From Streptomyces chartreusis (GTDB lineage: Bacteria; Actinomycetota; Actinomycetes; Streptomycetales; Streptomycetaceae): DNA of 64,000 bases. Below are positions 50,470-58,362 of this stretch, piece by piece. The notes beneath the pieces were generated by a model. It was not told where the DNA came from and did not search any database. It worked only from the letters and a program-made list of their open reading frames with translations. Both the position numbers and the translations under genes were made by a program. The stretch is from the NCBI RefSeq assembly GCF_008704715.1, contig NZ_CP023689.1, forward strand, positions 6,758,001 through 6,822,000, written 5' to 3'. How positions within the stretch are numbered: position 1 is the first letter of the stretch; every line of letters begins with the position of its first letter.

Positions 50470-51060
50470 TCAGAGGTCGTCGTCCTCTGCCGGGCCGCGC
50501 TCCGTGATCATCTCGGCCCACTCCGCCAGCGCCTGAAGCTTGCGCGGCGACATGTGCGGAGCACGCCTGGCCAGCCGGTAGAACCCGGGGGTGCGCAGCG
50601 GGGCCAGCGGATCGGCCTTCGCCTCCAGCTCTCCCAGCACCGGCTGGAGCGCCGCGTGCAGGGCCTCCGCCTCGTCCGCGGTGAAGAAGCCCGCGGGCAG
50701 GTCGAAGTGGCGCCGGATCCGGTCGGCGTGCTCCAGGCTGGGCAGTCCGCTGCGCCGCCACTCGCTGAGCCACTGTCTGCTCGTGCCCGCGATTTTGGCG
50801 AGTTCGTCGAGGGAGTACCGCTTGCCGTCGGGGCGGCGCCGGGTCTCGCGCAGGAAGTCCAGCCTCTGCCGTACGCGCTCGTCCAGGTTCGTCTCCGGCA
50901 CGCTCCGCCCCGCCAGCAGGGCGACGACGGTCTCCGCGGGCATGCCGGTCGCGTACGACAGCTCCGCCACGTCCAGCACGTCGGCCAGCCCGCCCGGCCG
51001 GCCGGTGAGTTCCTCGAGGCGCTCGCGCAGTTCGGCGAGGGAAGCGTGGGCGTCTCTCAC
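50470..51060 (-). CDS. XRE-family helix-turn-helix regulator
   Basis: Protein of 196 residues with a helix-turn-helix YSLDELAKIAGTSRQWLSEW (about 80-100) in a Cro/C1-type context and helical flanks. GTG 51060 is preceded by AGGGAGA. It lies immediately upstream of the IrrE-like peptidase gene on the same strand and is a probable repressor of that cluster. Direct repeats with 22-base offset lie about 100 bases upstream of its start. Confidence 0.85.
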   Translation of the reverse strand: MRDAHASLAELRERLEELTGRPGGLADVLDVAELSYATGMPAETVVALLAGRSVPETNLDERVRQRLDFLRETRRRPDGKRYSLDELAKIAGTSRQWLSEWRRSGLPSLEHADRIRRHFDLPAGFFTADEAEALHAALQPVLGELEAKADPLAPLRTPGFYRLARRAPHMSPRKLQALAEWAEMITERGPAEDDDL

Positions 51061-51157
51061 CGAGGTCTCCCTGTTCTCCCTGGGCTTGGCGGCCGGATCC
51101 GTGGCTAGGGCTTACGGGAGCGTATCGGGTCCCTCGTGCCGCGGCCAGCGACAGTTG

Positions 51158-51216
51158 GCAGCAATAACTGCATAAGATCGCAGCAATGGTTGACAGTGAA
51201 GGTCACCGCGAGCAAT
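51158..51216. promoter_or_regulatory. Direct-repeat element between XRE gene and paralogue C
   Basis: GCAGCAAT occurs at 51158-51165 and 51180-51187 (22-base offset), with a weaker GAGCAAT at 51210-51216, in an AT-richer patch of the 51061-51445 gap. Probable XRE binding region or promoter. The rest of that gap holds no convincing gene. Confidence 0.45.
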
Positions 51217-51445
51217 GATCGCGTCACTGAAAGACGTATTCCGCTTCTGCGGCTCACGACTTCCGACTGCGCGCCCGCCTCTTGACGCGGTCGGATGAGG
51301 CCGGGGCCTGCCTCGACGGGGGACGCGAGCTCTGCCGGCTCGCTGTCTGCGGGGCTGCCCCGGGCCTGTCACGGGGGTCCGGGCGCTGCCTTGGGGGAGC
51401 AGCGCCCGGGGCGCCCCTTGGTGCGCAACTGCCGTTAAATGCAAC

Positions 51446-52681
51446 TCAGTTGGTTACTTGCACGCCGTCCGGCCGGACCTGTGCCCGGGCCCGTTCCCGT
51501 ACGGCCCGGATGTCCTCCGCGTCGCGCAGCGCCCGGGACATGGCGCCGATGTCACCCAGCAGCTCCGTGGTGTCGGCCTCGCCCGCGCCGTCGCCCTCGC
51601 GGGCCGCGTTCCTCGCGTCGACGGCGTCCAGGATCGCCACCGCGGCGGCCAGGGCCTTCGCCCGCAGCGGCGGCAGGCCGAGGCCGACTGCGGCGTCGTA
51701 GGAACGCCCGCGCTGCTCCTCGTCCACGAACCGGGCCAGCGGCAGCAGCACATCGCGGATGAACGTCTCGCGGCGGATCAGCCGCAGCTCCGGGGTGGCG
51801 CGCAGGACGAACGGGATGCCGCCGCCGTTCACGGTCCTCATCAGCAGGTACAGCGGCCGCAGTTCGTGGTGCGCGAGCCGGATGCGCCAGCGGTCGTGCA
51901 GATACTGGCCGGCGTGCGGAAGGATGAAGCCCACTGCGACCAGGATGGCGGACAGACAGGCGATGGGCGGCGCCACCGCCGTGCTCAGCCAGTCCAGGTT
52001 CCGGCCGGTCCAACGGGCCACCACCGCGGTCACCTTGGCGGCGTCGAAGATCAGCTGCAGGGTGTAGCCGACCCCGAGGCACTTCAGGCCCCAGCGCAGC
52101 CAGGCGTCCAGTCCGTCGGTGCGGATCCAGTTCCAGATCAGCCAGTTGGTGACCAGGGCCGCCGTGGTGTGCGCGAGCAGATAGAGCACGATCAGCTCGC
52201 GCATGTACGGCGTGGTGGCGTAGTAGGTGTCCAGGTCCCGCAGCCGCTCCACGGGCACCTCGGCCAGCGCGAACAGCACCCACATCGCGATGATCACGCC
52301 GGAGTACGCGGCGACGACCCCGCGCATGGCGCGGCGGGTGCGCGGGGAGCGGTCGGACAGGCCGCTGCGCCAGGTGATGATCAGCAGCAGGCAGCACGCG
52401 CAGAACGCGGTGAGCAGGGAGTACACCCAGGGCCCTGAGAAGTTCGTGATGCCCGTCAGGCGGTTGACGCGGGCGATCGTCGACGGCGCCACGAACACGA
52501 ACACCGAGCAGGCGAGCAGCAGCAGCCCGCCGACCGCGCGCAGCAGCGGGTCGTGCCACAGCCGGATGATGCTGGGCAGCTTGATGGCGAGGGCGGCGGC
52601 GAGGATCCCGGCGGGGATCCACCAGAACGTCGGATAGAACTCGTTGACGAACTCCGAGGGCGTCAGCGCGAGCGCCGTCAT
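51446..52681 (-). CDS. Polytopic membrane protein, MAB_1171c-like (paralogue C)
   Basis: Protein of 411 residues with the same layout as paralogues A and B: helices, then LDTYYATTPYMRELIVLYLLAH, WVYSLLTAFCACCLLLIITW, and TAVVARWTGRNLDWLSTAVAPP, and a cytoplasmic Arg/Ala/Glu-rich tail. ATG 52681 overlaps the stop of a second IrrE-like gene, repeating the peptidase-then-membrane-protein order. Function unknown. Confidence 0.85.
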   Translation of the reverse strand: MTALALTPSEFVNEFYPTFWWIPAGILAAALAIKLPSIIRLWHDPLLRAVGGLLLLACSVFVFVAPSTIARVNRLTGITNFSGPWVYSLLTAFCACCLLLIITWRSGLSDRSPRTRRAMRGVVAAYSGVIIAMWVLFALAEVPVERLRDLDTYYATTPYMRELIVLYLLAHTTAALVTNWLIWNWIRTDGLDAWLRWGLKCLGVGYTLQLIFDAAKVTAVVARWTGRNLDWLSTAVAPPIACLSAILVAVGFILPHAGQYLHDRWRIRLAHHELRPLYLLMRTVNGGGIPFVLRATPELRLIRRETFIRDVLLPLARFVDEEQRGRSYDAAVGLGLPPLRAKALAAAVAILDAVDARNAAREGDGAGEADTTELLGDIGAMSRALRDAEDIRAVRERARAQVRPDGVQVTN

Positions 52682-53295
52682 GGTGCCGTACCCCGCTTCT
52701 GCCCCCGGTAGCCCAGGGACCGCTGGACCGGTGCGAGGGGCGCGTCCGTGCCGCCTCCGCCCGACAGCAGCGGTCGGAACGCCGCCGCCAGTCGGTGTCC
52801 GAAGTCGTCGGCCTCCGCCTCGTCCCGTTGCCGCGAGCCGTTGCGCGCGGCCACCGCGAGGGCCGTGTCCTGCCAGCCGGGATTGCCCGCGAGGGCGTGT
52901 GCGGCGGCGCTGCCGTCGGTACGGTGGTGGCGGTGGCCCGCGTGCAGATGCCACAGCTCATGGCCGAGGACGACCAGCCGCTGCACCGCCTCCGCCCGCT
53001 CCTCGACGATGACCAGGTCGAAGTCCTGGAACTCCACGCACAGACCGGTCACTTCGATCTCGTCCGGGAACCGCTCGAACCGCAGCTCCACCGGCCGTCC
53101 GCCGCGCCGCGCGCTCATCTCCGCGCACAGCGCGCGGCACAACTCGCCGACGTCCGCCGGGGGGTGGGGTCTGGCACGCACGGCCGCGCTGAGATCGGAA
53201 GCCAGCTCCCGCATCCCGGCGGCGACGGGAGAACGCCGTGGCCGTAACGCCGCGGCGACCCGGGCCGCCCTCCTGCGCGCGCCCGCGATGTCCAT
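52678..53295 (-). CDS. ImmA/IrrE-like zinc metallopeptidase (second copy)
   Basis: Protein of 205 residues with HELWHLH at 112-118 and the third-ligand region DEAEADDFGHRLA. It is longer than the first copy, carrying an N-terminal basic helix. ATG 53295 is the first gene of this two-gene module and its stop overlaps paralogue C. The pair is the same type as 48613-50336, so the module is duplicated. Confidence 0.82.
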   Translation of the reverse strand: MDIAGARRRAARVAAALRPRRSPVAAGMRELASDLSAAVRARPHPPADVGELCRALCAEMSARRGGRPVELRFERFPDEIEVTGLCVEFQDFDLVIVEERAEAVQRLVVLGHELWHLHAGHRHHRTDGSAAAHALAGNPGWQDTALAVAARNGSRQRDEAEADDFGHRLAAAFRPLLSGGGGTDAPLAPVQRSLGYRGQKRGTAP

Positions 53296-53428
53296 CGCAC
53301 CCCCTGTTCCCCCACCGTTCGGTCGGGCCGTTCGAGCCTACGCGGCGCGAAGTGTTCGCGTCATGCGATCCGACGACCGTCGTTCAACCGAGAACGACCG
53401 CCGGTGGTCGGAATTCGTGCACGAGGCA

Positions 53429-53494
53429 TTGACTGGAAAGCGCTTGCACCCTACGGTCCCGTTCGAAGTTACGTGCAGAATTCGAGATCTCGAA
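53429..53494 (+). promoter_or_regulatory. Sugar ABC operon promoter with LacI-type site and a palindrome
   Basis: -35 TTGACT (53429-53434), 17-base spacer, -10 TACGGT (53452-53457). The spacer contains the LacI/CcpA-type centre AAAGCGCTT (53437-53445). After the start lies a perfect 14-bp palindrome TTCGAGATCTCGAA (53481-53494). Repression by a LacI-family regulator of the importer is likely; no such gene is in the window. Confidence 0.65.
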
Positions 53495-53509
53495 CAGTAA
53501 GGGCAGGCA

Positions 53510-54865
53510 ATGGGACGACCTGACCTGAATCGCAGGCAACTTCTGGCCGCCGCCGGAGGATTGGCGGTGGCCGGCAGCTTCGGCTTCGCGGCGCTGGGCA
53601 CCGGCGCCGACGCGCTCGCCTCCAGCGCGGACACCCGGGTGCGCTACTGGAACCTGTTCAGCGGCGGCGACGGCTCCAACATGATCGCGATGCTCGACGC
53701 CTTCCGCGCGGCGAACCCCGGCATCGACGTCAAGGACTCCACCCTCCAGTGGGGCAACCCCTTCTACACCAAGCTCGCCATGGCCGCCGCCGGCAACCGC
53801 GCACCCGACCTCGGCGTGATGCACCTCGGCCGGGTCACCGGCTTCTCGCCCGGCCGCCTCCTGGACCCCTGGGACGTCGACCTGCTCGCCCAGTACGGCG
53901 TACGGGAGGCCGACTTCAACCCCGCACTGTGGCAGCGCGGCGTCATCGACGGCAGGCTCTACGCCCTCCCGCTCGACATCCACGTCCAGCTCTGCTTCTA
54001 CCGCAAGGACGTGCTGAAGAAGGCCGGCCTGCTCGGCGCCGACGGCCGGATCGTGCCCATCACCTCGGCCGACGACTGGTTCGGCGTGCTGAAGGAGGCC
54101 AGGAAGGCCACCAGGAAGGGCCTGCAGACCATCGGACTGTGGGTCAACGACCAGAACTTCCAGTGGTGGTTCTTCGTCGCCTTCTACACCCAGCTCGGCG
54201 GCACCTGGTTCGACAAGGACAACACCGAGGTCACCTTCGACACCGACAAGGCCACCCAGGTCCTCCAGTTCCTGCGCCGGCACGTCGCCGACGGGTACGC
54301 GAACCCGGGCATGGGCACCGTCGGCGCCGAACAGTTCATCAACGGCGCTCCCTTCGCCTGGGAGGGCAACTGGTCGGTGCCGGTCTACTCGGGCGCGAAG
54401 CTCGACTACGGCGCCGTCCCGCTGCCGCCCGTCTTCGGCGAACGGGCCACCCACGCCGAGTCGCACGCCTTCGTCCTGCCTCACCAGTCGGGTCGGGGCG
54501 GCGCCGCGAACGACGGGGCCCACCGGCTCGCCGCCTACATCGTCACGCACGCCCAGCAGTGGGCGGCCGGCGGCCACATCCCCGCGTACAGCCCCACCCT
54601 GTCCACCGCCTCGTACCGAAAGCTCGAACCGCAGAACGAGTACGCCTCGGCCATGGACCACCAGGCCACCGAGCCGAAGGTGTGGTTCGCGGGCTCCACC
54701 GGCATCCTCGCCCAGCGCGTCGGCCCGATCGTCGTCTCCTCGACCATGGGCTCCGCCAAGCCCGACGCCGTCGCCCGCCGCATGAAGAGCGAACTCGCCG
54801 CGCTGCTCGCCATGAAGAACCCCATGGACGGCCGGACCGCCGCGCAAGGAGGTGCGGCCGTATGA
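53510..54865 (+). CDS. Extracellular solute-binding protein of a sugar ABC importer
   Basis: Protein of 451 residues exported by a Tat-like signal (LNRRQLLAAAGGLAVAG, twin Arg at 8-9). Periplasmic-type sugar-binding fold: VRYWNLFSGGDGSNMIAMLD, PDLGVMHLGRVTGF, YALPLDIHVQLCFYRKD and PFAWEGNWSVPVYSG. Substrate is probably an arabino-oligosaccharide or arabinose since a GH51 arabinofuranosidase follows the transporter genes. The stop overlaps the first permease start (ATGA). An ATPase gene is absent, as usual when a shared MsiK-type ATPase serves such importers. Confidence 0.9.
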   Translation: MGRPDLNRRQLLAAAGGLAVAGSFGFAALGTGADALASSADTRVRYWNLFSGGDGSNMIAMLDAFRAANPGIDVKDSTLQWGNPFYTKLAMAAAGNRAPDLGVMHLGRVTGFSPGRLLDPWDVDLLAQYGVREADFNPALWQRGVIDGRLYALPLDIHVQLCFYRKDVLKKAGLLGADGRIVPITSADDWFGVLKEARKATRKGLQTIGLWVNDQNFQWWFFVAFYTQLGGTWFDKDNTEVTFDTDKATQVLQFLRRHVADGYANPGMGTVGAEQFINGAPFAWEGNWSVPVYSGAKLDYGAVPLPPVFGERATHAESHAFVLPHQSGRGGAANDGAHRLAAYIVTHAQQWAAGGHIPAYSPTLSTASYRKLEPQNEYASAMDHQATEPKVWFAGSTGILAQRVGPIVVSSTMGSAKPDAVARRMKSELAALLAMKNPMDGRTAAQGGAAV

Positions 54866-55797
54866 CGACCGCCGAGTCCGTCCTCGCACCGCCCCGCGTG
54901 ACGACCGCCGCCGCCGGCGCGACCCTCCGCCGCAAGCAGGGCTTCCAGCACGGCGGCTGGTTCGTGGCGCCGTTCCTGGTGCTGTTCACCCTGTTCGTGA
55001 TCTGGCCGTTGCTGCGCGGCATCTACCTCAGCCTCACCGACGCCAACATCACCGGCGACGGCGAGAGCTTCGTCGGCCTCGACAACTACCGCGAGGCCCT
55101 CGACGACCCGCTGATGTGGGACGCGCTCGGCCACAGCGCGTACTTCACGCTCCTGGTCGTGCCCTGCATCACGGTCCTCGCCTTCCTGCTCGCGATGCTG
55201 GCCCATCACATCGAGCGCGGCAGATGGCTGTGGCGGCTGTGCTTCTTCGCGCCCTTCCTGCTGCCCTCCACCGTCGCCGGCAACCTGTGGCAGTGGCTGT
55301 TCAACCCCGGCACGGGAATGATCAACCACGTCCTCGGCATCGAGACCCCGTGGCTGACCGACAAGTCGTACGCGATGCTCGCCATCGTCATCACCACCCT
55401 GTGGTGGACGGTCGGCTTCAGCTTCCTGCTCTACCTCGCCGCGCTCCAGTCCATCCCCGACCACCTCTACGAGGCCGCCAGGCTCGACGGCGCGAACGCC
55501 TGGCACCGCATGGTCCACATCACCCTGCCGATGCTGCGCAACATCACCGGCCTGGTCGTCACGCTCCAGATCCTCGCCTCGCTCCAGGTCTTCGACCAGG
55601 CGGTCGTGATGCTGGACTTCGGCCCCGGACCGGAGAACTCGACCCGCACCTTCGTGTAGTACACCCTCGAAGAGGGCTTCACCAGCTATCGCGTGGGCTA
55701 CGCCTCGGCGATCTCCGTCATCTTCTTCGTGATCATCGCGGTCGTCGCCCTCGCCAGGATGTGGCTGCTGCGCAACCGTGAGGAGGCCACCCGATGA
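54862..55797 (+). pseudogene. Sugar ABC importer permease 1, in-frame amber stop
   Basis: Binding-protein-dependent permease (MalF type) whose reading frame would encode 311 residues. It has GGWFVAPFLVLFTLFVIWPL, a set of transmembrane helices and the EAA motif region YEAARLDGANAWHRMVHITLPML. Codon 266 (55657-55659) is TAG, splitting the coding sequence; the frame continues with YTLEEGFTSYRVGYASAISV and IFFVIIAVVALARMWLL to the TGA at 55795-55797, which overlaps the next permease's ATG as expected for an intact gene. A CAG-to-TAG change is the simplest cause. Truncation removes the last helix, so transport is probably lost unless the codon is read through or is a sequencing error. Confidence 0.85.
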
Positions 55798-56642
55798 GTA
55801 CGGCCGCACAGCCCCGCAGGCCCTGGACCCCGAGCCAGATCGTCCTCACCTTCCTCGGCACGGCGGTCTCCGTCGTCTTCCTCGCGCCCTTCGCCTGGGG
55901 CCTGTTCACCTCCCTGAAGTCCGAGACCGAGGCGGTGGAGGTGCCCCCGCACTGGCTGCCGAAGGACTGGACGGGCCAGGCGTGGACGGCCCTGTTCGAG
56001 ACCGGCAACATCACCGACTGGTTCGTGAACTCGCTGGTCGTCTCGGTCTGCGTGACGTCCGTCGTCCTGGCGGTGAGCGCACTGGCCGGATACGGCTTCG
56101 CCCGCACGGAGTTCCGCGGCAAGGGCGTGCTGATGGGCGTCGTGATGGCGGGCCTGATGATCTCCCCGGCGGTCCTCGGCGTCCCGCTGTTCACCACGGT
56201 CCAGCAGATGGGGATGGTCGACACCTACTGGGGCATGATCCTGCCGCAGTGCGCGCCCGCCGCGATGGTCTACATCCTCTACAAGTTCTTCCAGGGCGTC
56301 CCGCGCGAGCTGGAGGAGGCCGCGTTCATCGACGGCGCGGGCCGCTGGCGGGTCTTCTTCACCATCGTCGTACCGCTCGCCCGCCCCTCCCTCGCGGCGG
56401 TCGGCATCTTCACCTTCATCGCGTCGTGGAACAACTTCCTGTGGCCCTACATGGTCACCAACAACCCCGACCTGATGACCATGCCGAACGGCATCGCGAC
56501 CGTCATGAACTCCTACGGCATCCAGTGGGCCCAGCTCATGGCCGGCGGCCTCATGGCGGGCCTGCCACTGATCGTCGTCTTCGTCTTCTTCCAACGGCAG
56601 ATCGTCGCTGGAGTGGCCCATACGGGTCTGGCAGGCCAGTAA
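55794..56642 (+). CDS. Sugar ABC importer permease 2
   Basis: MalG-type permease of 282 residues with six helices. Typical features: LAPFAWGLFTSLKSETEAV, VNSLVVSVCVTSVVLAVSAL, AGYGFARTEFRGK and the EAA motif ELEEAAFIDGAGRWRVFFTIVVPLARP. ATG overlaps the remains of permease 1 (ATGA). Together with the binding protein it forms the importer; the gene is intact even though permease 1 is interrupted. Confidence 0.92.
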   Translation: MSTAAQPRRPWTPSQIVLTFLGTAVSVVFLAPFAWGLFTSLKSETEAVEVPPHWLPKDWTGQAWTALFETGNITDWFVNSLVVSVCVTSVVLAVSALAGYGFARTEFRGKGVLMGVVMAGLMISPAVLGVPLFTTVQQMGMVDTYWGMILPQCAPAAMVYILYKFFQGVPRELEEAAFIDGAGRWRVFFTIVVPLARPSLAAVGIFTFIASWNNFLWPYMVTNNPDLMTMPNGIATVMNSYGIQWAQLMAGGLMAGLPLIVVFVFFQRQIVAGVAHTGLAGQ

Positions 56643-56665
56643 CCCGACGAGAACGGTCGGCCCAA

Positions 56666-56715
56666 CGCCCTTCAGGGGCGCGGGGAACTGCGCGACCGGC
56701 CACACACGACCCGCA
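56666..56715. repeat. Dispersed Streptomyces repeat, copy 4 (intergenic)
   Basis: Arms CGCCCTTCAGGGGCG then the core CGCGGGGAACTGCGCGAC and a variant tail CGGCCACACACGACC. It lies between the permease and the arabinofuranosidase gene. Confidence 0.8.
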
Positions 56716-56756
56716 GCCGCCCACGAAACAGGAACCACCCACCCCGAAAGGCGACC

Positions 56757-58271
56757 ATGCACACCGCCCGCTTCACCCTCGACCCCGCCTTCGTCGTCGG
56801 CGAGGTCAACCCCCGCCTCTTCGGCAGCTTCGTCGAACACCTCGGCCGCTGCGTCTACACCGGCATCTTCGAACCCGGCCACCCCACGGCCGACGACAAG
56901 GGCCTGCGCCAGGACGTCCTCGACCTCGTCCGCGAACTCGGTGTCACGGCCGTGCGCTACCCCGGCGGCAACTTCGTGTCGGGCTACAAGTGGGAGGACT
57001 CCGTCGGCCCCGCCGAGGAACGCCCCCGCCGCCTCGACCTCGCCTGGCACTCGACGGAGTCCAACCGCTTCGGCCTCTCCGAGTACATCGACTTCCTGCG
57101 CAAGATCGGCCCGCAGGCCGAGCCCATGATGGCCGTCAACCTCGGCACCCGCGGCGTCGCCGAAGCCCTCGAACTCCAGGAGTACGCCAACCACCCCGAG
57201 GGCACCGCCCTGTCCGACCTGCGTGTCGCCCACGGGGACAAGGACCCCTTCGGCATCCGGCTGTGGTGCCTGGGCAACGAGATGGACGGCCCCTGGCAGA
57301 CCGGCCACAAGACGGCGGAGGAGTACGGCCGCGTCGCCGCCGAGACCGCCCGCGCCATGCGCCAGATCGACCCGCGCGTCGAACTCGTCGCCTGCGGCTC
57401 CTCGAGCCAGTCCATGCCGACCTTCGCCGAGTGGGAGGCGACGGTCCTGGAGGAGACGTACGACCTCGTCGACCACATCTCGCTGCACGCCTACTACTGG
57501 CCCGAGAACGGCGACATCGACTCCTTCCTCGCGTCCGCCGTGGACATGGAGTCCTTCATCGACAACGTCGTCGCCACCGCCGACCACGTGGGCGCCCGGC
57601 TGAAGTCGAAGAAGCGGATCAACCTCTCCTTCGACGAGTGGAACGTCTGGTACCTGCCCGAGTGGGAGGCGCACGCCAAGACCTTCGAGCAGCACGACTG
57701 GCCGGAGGCCCCGCGCCTGCTGGAGGACAACTACAGCGTCACCGACGCCGTCGTCTTCGGCTCGCTCCTCATCGCCCTGCTGCGCCACGCCGACCGCGTC
57801 ACCGTCGCCTGCCTCGCGCAGCTCGTGAACGTCATCGCCCCGATCATGACCGAACCGGGCGGCCCCGCCTGGCGGCAGACGACGTTCTTCCCCTTCGCGC
57901 AGGCCGCCGCGCACGGCCGCGGCCGGGTCCTCGACGTCCGGGTCGACTCCCCGACCTACGAGACGAAGAAGTACGGCGAGGCCGACCTGCTGCACGCCAC
58001 CGCCGTGCGCGCCGACGACGGCTCGGTCACCGTCTTCGCCGTCAACCGCAGCCGCACCGAGGCCCTGCCCCTCGACGTCACCCTGAACGGCCTCGACGTC
58101 ACGCGCGTCGTCGAGCACAGCGCCCTCGCGGACGCCGATCCGGACGCCCGCAACACCGTCGACGACCCCGAGCGGGTCGCCCCGCACCGGGTCGAGGGCA
58201 CGGCGCTGAAGGACGGACGGCTCACCGCCGTACTGGAACCGCTGTCGTGGAATGTGATCCGGCTGGGCTGA
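56757..58271 (+). CDS. GH51 alpha-L-arabinofuranosidase
   Basis: Intracellular enzyme of 504 residues (no signal peptide). Barrel start FGSFVEHLGRCVYTGIFEP; acid/base Glu175 in RLWCLGNEMDGPW; nucleophile Glu294 in NLSFDEWNVWY; C-terminal beta-sandwich. It releases L-arabinose from imported arabino-oligosaccharides by the retaining mechanism. It follows the importer genes, separated only by the dispersed repeat, and completes the uptake-and-cleavage route. Confidence 0.94.
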   Translation: MHTARFTLDPAFVVGEVNPRLFGSFVEHLGRCVYTGIFEPGHPTADDKGLRQDVLDLVRELGVTAVRYPGGNFVSGYKWEDSVGPAEERPRRLDLAWHSTESNRFGLSEYIDFLRKIGPQAEPMMAVNLGTRGVAEALELQEYANHPEGTALSDLRVAHGDKDPFGIRLWCLGNEMDGPWQTGHKTAEEYGRVAAETARAMRQIDPRVELVACGSSSQSMPTFAEWEATVLEETYDLVDHISLHAYYWPENGDIDSFLASAVDMESFIDNVVATADHVGARLKSKKRINLSFDEWNVWYLPEWEAHAKTFEQHDWPEAPRLLEDNYSVTDAVVFGSLLIALLRHADRVTVACLAQLVNVIAPIMTEPGGPAWRQTTFFPFAQAAAHGRGRVLDVRVDSPTYETKKYGEADLLHATAVRADDGSVTVFAVNRSRTEALPLDVTLNGLDVTRVVEHSALADADPDARNTVDDPERVAPHRVEGTALKDGRLTAVLEPLSWNVIRLG

Positions 58272-58295
58272 CCGAGCCACCTGAGAAATCCTCAT

Positions 58296-58348
58296 GGGGC
58301 CCCAAGACTGCGCTCAGCTTCCCTAAGGCTGCGCTCAGCTCGGGGCCC
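58296..58348 (+). promoter_or_regulatory. Terminator-like and direct-repeat region before the TSUP gene
   Basis: GGGGCCCC (58296-58303) and GGGGCCC (58342-58348) can pair around a loop, and TGCGCTCAGCT occurs at 58309-58319 and 58330-58340, offset 21 bases. The first could end the arabinofuranosidase transcript and the second could be an operator for the TSUP gene. Confidence 0.45.
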
Positions 58349-58362
58349 TACCGTCACCCCTC

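Noticed and set aside
51112..51444. A 110-codon minus-strand frame in the gap between the XRE gene and paralogue C
   Set aside because: No ribosome site, no coding-like third-position pattern, and it covers the AT-rich promoter and direct repeats; more likely regulatory DNA.
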